Source: Prevotellaceae bacterium
GTDB lineage: Bacteria > Bacteroidota > Bacteroidia > Bacteroidales > UBA932
Length of the DNA stretch: 12,377 nt
Assembly (NCBI GenBank): GCA_031259805.1
Contig: JAIRKX010000171.1
Coordinates: forward strand, 1-12,377
Direction of reading: 5' to 3'
In this document: positions 6,766 through 12,377 of the stretch, one piece after another
Numbering within the stretch: the stretch's first letter is position 1
How the letters are laid out: each line of letters opens with the position of its first letter
Notes under the pieces: generated by a model
What the model was told of the DNA's origin: nothing
Databases searched by the model: none
What the model saw: only the letters and a program-made list of their open reading frames with translations
Program-made: the position numbers and the translations under genes

Positions 6766-7872
6766 ATGAGAAAGAGAAATCGTGTACTATTAGCGGCGGG
6801 AATAACGGCGGTCATTCTGCTGGCGTTTTTTATTCCCCGCTGGTTCAACCGGCCTGCCATTAACACCGCGACGCCCACGCCGGCAAAACCGCTTGCCAAC
6901 ACCCGTGAAGCAGGGAATACTGTCATACCGGTCAATGTATATATCACCGAGTCATCGTATATTTCGAGCGGCATCCACGCCACCGGCTCGCTGGCGCCGA
7001 GCGAAGAGGTCGAACTGACAACCGAAGTGGCAGGGAAGGTAACTAAAATCTTTTTTAGCGAAGGAAGCGCGGTGAAAAAGGGCGATCTGCTGATTAAAAT
7101 CAACGACGAGGACTTGCAGGCGCAGTTAGTGCGGGCGGAGTTTCAGGAGAAACTGCTATCCGAAAAATTAGAGCGCCAAAAAATCCTGTTGACCAAAGAA
7201 GCCATCAGCCGCGAAGCTTACGACCAGTTGGAAACAGACCACAACATGATTGTCGCCGACATCCGGCTGCTGAAAGTGCGGATTGACAAGACGGAGATTC
7301 GTGCGCCCTTCGATGGCATCATCGGCTTCCGCTATGTGAGCGAAGGCAGCTACATGCAGCCCGGCTCTAAGGTGGCGAGGCTGGTTGATAAATCGTCGCT
7401 GATAGTGGAATTCTCGATTTCGGAAAAACATATTGCGACGCCATTCCTGTCGAAGAACGTCGTATTCCGTACCGAAGGCTTTATGCAGGACTTCCGGGCG
7501 CAGGTCTACGCCGTCGAACCGCGATTGAACGAACGCACGCGCACTATCTCCCTCCGCGCCCGTTACGACAACAGCTGCGGGCTGCTGCTGCCCGGCATGT
7601 CGGCAGCCGTTACGGTCATCACCAACGAGTCCGCCCATGCCCTGCAAGTACCCTCCGAAGCCATTGTACCCGACATCAGCGGCGTCAGTGTATGGACGGT
7701 CAGGAATGGCCGCGCCGTCGTCGCCCCCGTCGAAACAGGCGACCGCTCGGAACAGATGGTAGAAATCCTGTCGGGACTCGCTGCCGGCGACACCGTCGTC
7801 ATCTCCGGCCTGATGCAGTTACGCCCCAACATACCGGTAGCCGCAGGCAGCAGCAGCGGACAGGGTCAATAA
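6766..7872 (+). CDS. RND efflux periplasmic adaptor (membrane fusion protein)
   Basis: Proteins of this family bridge an inner-membrane RND pump and an outer-membrane TolC-like channel. The 368 residues show an N-terminal membrane segment (about 7-23, no lipobox), then the first half of a lipoyl-like domain (EVAGKVTKIFFSEGSAVKKGDLLIKI, 87-112), a short alpha-helical hairpin (about 114-172), the second lipoyl half (TEIRAPFDGIIGFRYVSEGSYMQPGSKVARL, 176-206), a beta-barrel region (about 211-285, ending LLPGMSAAVTV) and a membrane-proximal domain (about 290-358, LQVPSEAIVPD...GLAAGDTVVISGLMQLRPN). The hairpin is short, as in the MexH/MdtA-like members of Bacteroidetes. Usually pump and channel genes follow; here the next gene is thyA, 20 bases on, so the partners must be elsewhere. 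Substrate unknown. Confidence 0.9.
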   Translation: MRKRNRVLLAAGITAVILLAFFIPRWFNRPAINTATPTPAKPLANTREAGNTVIPVNVYITESSYISSGIHATGSLAPSEEVELTTEVAGKVTKIFFSEGSAVKKGDLLIKINDEDLQAQLVRAEFQEKLLSEKLERQKILLTKEAISREAYDQLETDHNMIVADIRLLKVRIDKTEIRAPFDGIIGFRYVSEGSYMQPGSKVARLVDKSSLIVEFSISEKHIATPFLSKNVVFRTEGFMQDFRAQVYAVEPRLNERTRTISLRARYDNSCGLLLPGMSAAVTVITNESAHALQVPSEAIVPDISGVSVWTVRNGRAVVAPVETGDRSEQMVEILSGLAAGDTVVISGLMQLRPNIPVAAGSSSGQGQ

Positions 7873-7892
7873 CATTCCCCTTTTCAGTCGGC

Positions 7893-8687
7893 ATGAAAGC
7901 ATACCTCGATTTACTGCAACATATCATGGCTACCGGCGTCCGTAAATCCGACCGCACGGGTACGGGCGCCGTCAGCGTATTCGGTTACCAGATGCGGTTT
8001 CGGCTGCAGGACGGATTCCCGCTGCTAACGACCAAAAAAGTACACCTGAAGTCTATCATCTACGAATTATTGTGGTTCCTGCGGGGCGACACCAACGTGC
8101 AGTACCTCCGCGACCATAAAGTGACCATCTGGGACGAGTGGGCCGACGCTAACGGCGACCTGGGCCCTGTCTACGGATACCAGTGGCGCTCGTGGCCGGC
8201 TGCCGGCGGGCGCCACATCGACCAGCTGGCGGACGTCGTGCGGGCGATACAAACGAGCCCCGACTCCCGCCGGCATATTGTCAGCGCGTGGAATGTGGGC
8301 GATCTGCCGGCGATGGCCTTGCCGCCGTGTCATATCCTGTTTCAATTTTATGTGGCCGAAGGGCGCCTGTCGTGCCAGCTGTACCAGCGCAGCGCCGATA
8401 TGTTTCTGGGCGTGCCGTTCAATATGGCCTCGTATGCCCTGCTTACGTTGATGGTGGCGCAGGTCTGCGGATTACAGCCCGGCGACTTTATCCACACGCT
8501 GGGCGATGCGCACATTTATCTTACGCATGCCGACGCGGTGGCCACGCAGCTAAGCCGTACGCCGCGAGCGTTACCCTCCATGCGAATAAATCGGGAGAAA
8601 ACCTCGCTGTTTGATTTCCAGTACGACGATTTTACATTAGAAAATTACGACCCTCACCCGGCCATCAAAGCGCCTGTGGCGGTATGA
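7893..8687 (+). CDS. thyA: Thymidylate synthase
   Basis: ThyA converts dUMP to dTMP with methylene-tetrahydrofolate. The product is 264 residues, the same length as the E. coli enzyme, and key residues fall at the same numbers: R21, the catalytic C146 in LPPCHILFQFYV, R126-R127 in SRRHIVSAWN, D169 and N177 in SADMFLGVPFNMAS, and H207/Y209 in GDAHIYLTHAD. The open frame extends upstream to 7692 through the adaptor gene, but family alignment and the ATG at 7893 (MKAYLDLLQHIMATG) define the start. It is the last gene of the plus-strand run. The dihydrofolate reductase gene folA, which often follows thyA in Bacteroidales, is not in the window; only a short non-homologous stretch precedes the hairpin at 8735. 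Confidence 0.97.
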   Translation: MKAYLDLLQHIMATGVRKSDRTGTGAVSVFGYQMRFRLQDGFPLLTTKKVHLKSIIYELLWFLRGDTNVQYLRDHKVTIWDEWADANGDLGPVYGYQWRSWPAAGGRHIDQLADVVRAIQTSPDSRRHIVSAWNVGDLPAMALPPCHILFQFYVAEGRLSCQLYQRSADMFLGVPFNMASYALLTLMVAQVCGLQPGDFIHTLGDAHIYLTHADAVATQLSRTPRALPSMRINREKTSLFDFQYDDFTLENYDPHPAIKAPVAV

Positions 8688-8734
8688 GCAGGGACGGCGG
8701 GCAGACGGTCGGCGCGCGGCGGCATGCGTCAATA

Positions 8735-8775
8735 AACGAAAGCGGACAGGAAAACAATCTCTGTCCGCTTTCGTT
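8735..8775. terminator. Perfect hairpin between convergent genes
   Basis: The 15-base arm aacgaaagcggacag (8735-8749) pairs perfectly with ctgtccgctttcgtt (8761-8775) across an 11-base loop. It lies 47 bases after thyA and 58 bases from the end of the minus-strand gene at 8834, so it can serve both directions as a terminator or an mRNA 3'-end stabiliser. There is no T-run directly after either arm, so it is not a textbook intrinsic terminator. Confidence 0.8.
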
Positions 8776-8833
8776 ATGCAAGATACCACGATCTATGCCC
8801 ATTTTATCTACCGGATTTTATTTACTTATCAGG

Positions 8834-11083
8834 TCATGGCGCTGCCGCGTCTTGTACACAGCGTAAGGCGTGGCCGGTGGCCTTGGGGTCGTAAGAATCG
8901 TTCCTTACCACTATCCCGTTACTGTAAACTCCGATACAGTATGCGTACCAGTACGTAGGGTCTATGCCTTCGTCGACAGTCGTCCAGAAGACGCCTGCTG
9001 TGCCCTGTCCGCTTAAATTACCTTCGGCGCCGCCTGCGGCGCCGCTGGGTAACCACCCGTATACGCCGAGTTTTTGTTCATACGTTTCTGAATTATCGGT
9101 GCAGGCGGCGCCGGTGAGGAAAAGGCAGTAGTCTTCCCGCGTAGGCGCTCGCCAGGGCGACGGGCACAGTTGTGATGCGTACTGTTTTACCATGCACCAT
9201 GAGAAAAGATGACCGTATTCCGGCAGCGAATTGTTCCGGCAGTCGGCAGTAGAAGGGTTATTGTCTCCGGGGGAGAACGTTTCTTTGTTGCAGGTTGTGG
9301 CTGTTACCGGCGAGGAGATGATTATTCCGTGACTCTCGTATACAGCGGCGCTTGTAAATCCTGCACCGGTGAGCATCAATAAGGGCGGGGTGCATGTAGC
9401 ATGGAGTATCGGGCCTGCTACCGTGATGGTGCCGCTGTCCGACGCATTGGCACAGCCGCCGGTATTTGTTGTGTGTAATTTGTAGGTGTAAGTGCCGCCT
9501 GCGGTGGGTATTCCTTGAATAGTTAGTGTTTCGTTGCCGCCGTTCCATACGGGGGTGATGCCGTTGGGCAGGCCGGTGCAGGTAACATCGGAGGCGTGGG
9601 TGATTTTATAGACAATAGGGGTGATGGCTACGCCGCTTTCCACCGCTGGGTTTTTATCGCCGGAAAGGAGGCTGATGGCCGGCGGGAGGTCGGATACGGT
9701 GATCGTCGCGCTGGCGCTGTCTACGCAGCCGTGTTCGTTTTGTACGTGCATCCATACGGTAACGCTGCCCGATTCGGGCATTACGAGCGTATAGGTATTG
9801 ACGTCTGTGTAGGTACAGGCGATTACGGGGCTGAAGCAGTCGGCGGCGCCGTCGCTGTCGTTTCCGCTCAGGTAGGGATTACGGACGCAGGCGTCGCAAA
9901 TTTGCGTAAAGCAGTAGGATTCGCCGCCGCCGCCGGTGAGTGTGACGGTGCTGCCGGCGCAGGCGGTTACGGGCGCGATAAGGGTGGGCGCGGGTCGCGG
10001 GTTGATTGTAACGGCGATGGCGGGCAGGTAGGCAACCGAACAGCCGGCGGTGTTGCGTGCATATATGTTATAGGTAGCGACGCCTGTTGACGGGGTAAGG
10101 GTGGTATCGCTCGACGATGTCCAATGGGCGCCATCGTCGAAGCTGTATTCTTCTGCACCGGTAGCGTCGACGGTCAGGGTAATGCTGTCGCCTGCGCAAA
10201 TGGTTGTTTGCGAAGCGATGACGGTGGTGATAGTCGGTCGCGGGTTTACTGTGATGGCGATGGAGGGGGAATAGGTTACCGTACAGCCGCCGGCATTACG
10301 TGCATGTATTGTGTAAATACCGGAGTTTGCCGGAACAAGGGTGGTATCGTTCGACGGCGACCAGTGAGCGCCATCGTCGAAGCTGTATGATGCGGCGCCG
10401 GTGGCTGTGGTCGATAGTGTAACGCTGTCGCCTGCGCAGAGGGTGTTTGTCGATGCGGTAAAGGAGGTGATAACCGGCGGCGTCGGAATGAGTCCCGGGC
10501 AGCCGGTGGCGTCGGTCAGCGAAGTGATGCATCCGGTAAAAGTGTATTCATCGGCGCCGAGTGTACTGTCGTTAACCACAAATGGAGGGGTGCCGTGCAG
10601 GATGTAGTGATCGACATTGGGCGTAGCGTTCGGCGGATAGTCGGTAGCGTATGCGCACCAGTTAAATTTCGTGCCGTTAAGGTCGGCGCTCAGTGTAACC
10701 GTTAGCTTGGCGCGGAAGGGGACGGCGCCATGTCCGTTGAGGAAAAAGCCGCGTCCGCCGATGATGCCGGGAGGGACGATACTGCCCGTGCCGGAGATAA
10801 TATCGACGGATGCGTTGGTAATTACGGCGTGTTGCCATGTGCCGGTTACGTGGGCGGTAATCGGCTGATAGTCGATAAATACCCATACCGTATCGAGGTG
10901 GCGGTTAGCGACGTCAGGAGCGGCGTCCCAATAGACGTCGAAGGTAACGGTGGGGGGTGTGGCGGCGTAGTCGGTAGCGATTTGACTGATTTGCACGACG
11001 CGTCCCTGTCCGTATACGGAAATGCTTCCGAAACCGGCAATGGTCGTTAGCAGCAGGATGCAGGTTAGTAATTTCTTTTTCAT
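8834..11083 (-). CDS. Secreted multi-domain protein with Ig-like repeats and FISUMP-like C-terminus
   Basis: The 749-residue protein begins with a clear signal peptide (MKKKLLTCILLLTTIAGFGSISVYGQ, cleavage near 26). Residues about 27-200 form a beta-rich domain of no family I can name. Two tandem Ig/PKD-like repeats follow (about 204-283 and 284-364), each with xxCAGDSxTL, an identical YSFDDGAHW and the ending NPRP. A third, more divergent Ig-like unit (about 365-463) holds an insertion with five cysteines, and a fourth covers about 464-557. The C-terminal part (about 565-747), with LCPSPWRAPTREDY, GVFWTT, YWYAYCIGVYSNGIVVRND and ALRCVQD, resembles the FISUMP domain (Fibrobacter succinogenes major paralogous domain) common in Bacteroidetes surface proteins. 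No lipobox and no evident type IX sorting domain are visible. A role in adhesion or binding is plausible but unproved. It lies 87 bases downstream of the DUF6261 gene on the same strand. Confidence 0.85.
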   Translation of the reverse strand: MKKKLLTCILLLTTIAGFGSISVYGQGRVVQISQIATDYAATPPTVTFDVYWDAAPDVANRHLDTVWVFIDYQPITAHVTGTWQHAVITNASVDIISGTGSIVPPGIIGGRGFFLNGHGAVPFRAKLTVTLSADLNGTKFNWCAYATDYPPNATPNVDHYILHGTPPFVVNDSTLGADEYTFTGCITSLTDATGCPGLIPTPPVITSFTASTNTLCAGDSVTLSTTATGAASYSFDDGAHWSPSNDTTLVPANSGIYTIHARNAGGCTVTYSPSIAITVNPRPTITTVIASQTTICAGDSITLTVDATGAEEYSFDDGAHWTSSSDTTLTPSTGVATYNIYARNTAGCSVAYLPAIAVTINPRPAPTLIAPVTACAGSTVTLTGGGGESYCFTQICDACVRNPYLSGNDSDGAADCFSPVIACTYTDVNTYTLVMPESGSVTVWMHVQNEHGCVDSASATITVSDLPPAISLLSGDKNPAVESGVAITPIVYKITHASDVTCTGLPNGITPVWNGGNETLTIQGIPTAGGTYTYKLHTTNTGGCANASDSGTITVAGPILHATCTPPLLMLTGAGFTSAAVYESHGIIISSPVTATTCNKETFSPGDNNPSTADCRNNSLPEYGHLFSWCMVKQYASQLCPSPWRAPTREDYCLFLTGAACTDNSETYEQKLGVYGWLPSGAAGGAEGNLSGQGTAGVFWTTVDEGIDPTYWYAYCIGVYSNGIVVRNDSYDPKATGHALRCVQDAAAP
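9992..10474 (-). repeat. Tandem Ig-like module duplication inside the secreted protein gene
   Basis: Two consecutive modules of 80 and 81 codons (10474-10235 and 10234-9992) encode near-parallel domains. The DNA is also close: for example gcgccatcgtcgaagctgta occurs in both, near 10129-10148 and 10369-10388. This points to a fairly recent internal duplication or to continued exchange between the modules. Confidence 0.7.
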
Positions 11084-11170
11084 TTTTCGGTTTGTTCTTC
11101 GATGTGCATACTTATTTTTACCGGTTATCGCAGACGTCCGGCGCGCGACGCCGCCCCGTTTACCGCATCA

Positions 11171-12121
11171 TCAGCGGGCGATGTTAAAGGTAACGACTAC
11201 CTGTCCCTTGTAGGCGCCTTTGCCGTGGATGGTGAGTTCGGCCATACCGACGTTGACGTTGTTTTTGTAGGTAGTTGTGAAGTCTTTGCCTAATTCCAGC
11301 TTTTCGGTCGGTGCGCCCTCTTCGCGGTAGTGTACGCGGGGGATGATGGTGATGGGTTCGCCGGTATAGGATTGTGTTTCTATCGGTTCGACGACGGTAT
11401 GGTCGCCTGCGCCGAGGTCTTTCTTCGTGAGATGGACGTAATGTTCGTTGAAGTAGTCGACGTCGACGTTGACTTTGCTAATGAAAGCGTCGATGTCCGT
11501 CACCGTACCGACGATAGAGGCGGCGTTGGCCATTTCGACCAATTCGTGGTACTGCGGGTCGATTTCTCTCCGTATATCTGTGAGCGACCCCTTCGGTTTT
11601 ACTTCCGTTTCGTCCTGTCGTGTAGCGAACAGCTGCTGGAAGGCTGTTTCGGCGGCGGTTAGCTCGTTAACCCATACCGTCAGGCCGAGCAGGGTTACTT
11701 TAGAGGAATAGGCGTCGCTTTGCAGGTCGGAGAGGAGCATGTCGACGGCGAGGGTTTCGGCCTCATAGGATTTGCGCTGGATACGTCCGTATTCATCGAG
11801 CCGGACTTTCAGGCTGTACGCGGCCGTCCGCACGGTTTCCTGCGGATGACGCGTCGAGGCCACAATAATTTCGTTGATACTGCTAATGCAGTGGTCGACG
11901 CGCTGGTCGGCTTCGGCGATTTGCTTCGTATACTCGCTTTTGTGCATACGCTGGGTCAGCGCTTCTTCTTTGGCCAGCGTCGTTTTAAAGAGCGTGTACT
12001 TCGAGCCGAAAAAGGTCTTTACGCTCGGAAATGCTTCTACCTGATTGCTAAAAATGATCATGTATCTGCAATGTTCTTCACCATGCAGGTAAGTTAGTCG
12101 GAGGACGTGGAGTTTTGCCAT
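11171..12121 (-). CDS. DUF6261-type protein with C-terminal Ig-like domain
   Basis: The 316-residue product resembles DUF6261 proteins, a Bacteroidetes family of unknown function. Residues about 1-235 are mostly helical, with family-like segments such as VRLDEYGRIQRKSYEAETLAVDMLLSDL and VTLLGLTVWVNELTAAETAFQQLF. Residues about 245-316 form a separate beta-rich domain: SYTGEPITIIPRV, LELGKDFTTTYKNN, NVGMAELTIHGKGAYKGQVVVTFNI. This closing module is the repeat seen at the ends of many extracellular bacterial proteins. The N-terminus (MAKLHVLRLTYLHGEEHCRY) shows no signal peptide, so the location is unclear. The ATG at 12121 follows an A-rich leader. The assignment rests on remembered family sequences, not a search. 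Confidence 0.7.
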   Translation of the reverse strand: MAKLHVLRLTYLHGEEHCRYMIIFSNQVEAFPSVKTFFGSKYTLFKTTLAKEEALTQRMHKSEYTKQIAEADQRVDHCISSINEIIVASTRHPQETVRTAAYSLKVRLDEYGRIQRKSYEAETLAVDMLLSDLQSDAYSSKVTLLGLTVWVNELTAAETAFQQLFATRQDETEVKPKGSLTDIRREIDPQYHELVEMANAASIVGTVTDIDAFISKVNVDVDYFNEHYVHLTKKDLGAGDHTVVEPIETQSYTGEPITIIPRVHYREEGAPTEKLELGKDFTTTYKNNVNVGMAELTIHGKGAYKGQVVVTFNIAR

Positions 12122-12181
12122 AACTTTTTGTTTTGTTGTTTATTATTATTTATTTTATTTTATATATCATGCATGCCGAAC
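12122..12181 (-). promoter_or_regulatory. AT-rich leader upstream of the DUF6261-type gene
   Basis: Read on the minus strand, this stretch is almost entirely A and T, with many AAT and AAC triplets ending in caaaaagtta before the ATG. Bacteroidetes genes often rely on an A-rich leader in place of a Shine-Dalgarno. I do not find a TAnnTTTG element here, so the promoter may lie in or beyond the tandem repeat array that begins about 60 bases upstream. Confidence 0.4.
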
Positions 12182-12377
12182 AGTTGGCGGGATAATTTCC
12201 GCCGCTGCGGAAATCGTCCTGTCGTTGACGGCACCGTTTCTCCCGCTGCGGAAATTGTCCCGTCGTTGACGGCACGATTTCTCCCGCTGCGGAAATCGTC
12301 CCGTCGTTGACGGCTCCGTTTCTCCCGCTGCGGAAATCGTCCCGTCGTTGACGGCTCGATTTCTCCCGCTGCGGAAA
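12182..12377. repeat. 41-bp tandem repeat array with nested inverted repeats, right edge
   Basis: Units begin at ccgctgcgg: 12202, 12243, 12284, 12325 and a partial one at 12366, a period of exactly 41 bases. A degenerate half unit occupies about 12182-12201. Each unit holds two small palindromes, ccgc-t-gcgg and ccgtc-gtt-gacgg (ctgtc in the first unit). Units alternate between ccgttt and cgattt near the end, and the pair gca/gca is followed by gct/gct, giving a higher-order 82-bp period. In cgattt units the second palindrome is enlarged by flanking aaatcg and cgattt. The first copy also has a perfect 8-bp inverted repeat, atttccgc (12195-12202) with gcggaaat (12207-12214). The period is not a multiple of three, so the array is not coding. 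It continues past the window. Confidence 0.95.

Noticed and set aside
7692..7892. 67-codon upstream extension of thyA
   Set aside because: It overlaps the adaptor gene in another frame, and its arginine- and proline-rich sequence is typical of a shadow frame. ThyA of standard length starts at 7893.
8684..8866. Short plus-strand frame after thyA as a folA remnant
   Set aside because: The sequence shows none of the dihydrofolate reductase N-terminal motifs and runs through the hairpin at 8735-8775.
9596..10090. Plus-strand frame of 164 codons opposite the secreted protein gene
   Set aside because: The sequence is glycine-, alanine- and valine-rich as expected for the complement of a threonine-rich gene, with no family resemblance.
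12107..12310. Plus-strand frame of 67 codons through the 41-bp array
   Set aside because: The period is not a multiple of three, so the reading changes with each unit, and the start lies within the opposite-strand gene.
12202..12377. CRISPR array
   Set aside because: Units follow each other with no unique spacers; the whole 41 bases repeat, so this is a tandem repeat.

Overview
The window looks like chromosomal DNA from an anaerobic member of the Bacteroidetes, most likely the order Bacteroidales. This rests on two promoter elements of the TAnnTTTG type (323-330 and 3222-3229), the lack of strong Shine-Dalgarno sites before most genes, an oxygen-sensitive class III ribonucleotide reductase as the nucleotide-reduction system present, and families typical of this group (DUF4294, DUF6261, a surface protein ending in a FISUMP-like domain). 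No species can be named from the sequence alone.

Layout. Positions 1-322 hold a short 21-bp tandem repeat running off the left edge and then no convincing gene. A Bacteroidetes-type promoter (323-330) leads directly into a cobalamin (B12) riboswitch (about 333-498), which precedes nrdD (559-2649) and the overlapping nrdG (2627-3097). A second TAnnTTTG promoter at 3222-3229 starts a tightly packed plus-strand run: Xaa-Pro aminopeptidase, a DUF4294 exported protein, protein-L-isoaspartate methyltransferase, a metallo-beta-lactamase-fold hydrolase, an RND-type periplasmic adaptor and thymidylate synthase (ends 8687). A perfect 15-bp inverted repeat (8735-8775) separates this run from two minus-strand genes: a 749-residue secreted multi-domain protein (8834-11083) and a 316-residue DUF6261-type protein (11171-12121). 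The right edge (about 12182-12377) is an array of 41-bp tandem repeats made of nested small inverted repeats, running off the window.

How the parts fit. NrdD makes deoxyribonucleotides anaerobically and needs NrdG to install its glycyl radical. Neither uses B12, so the riboswitch suggests that the cell shuts this route down when B12 is available, probably because a B12-dependent class II reductase takes over elsewhere in the genome. ThyA also feeds dNTP synthesis but belongs to a different transcription unit. The central operon mixes protein repair and turnover, detoxification and envelope functions without a single obvious pathway.

I did not find a clearly new defence, mobile or biosynthetic system. 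The items most worth a second look are the B12 control of the class III reductase, the 41-bp array, the DUF6261 protein joined to an Ig-like domain, and the adaptor gene without a pump beside it.
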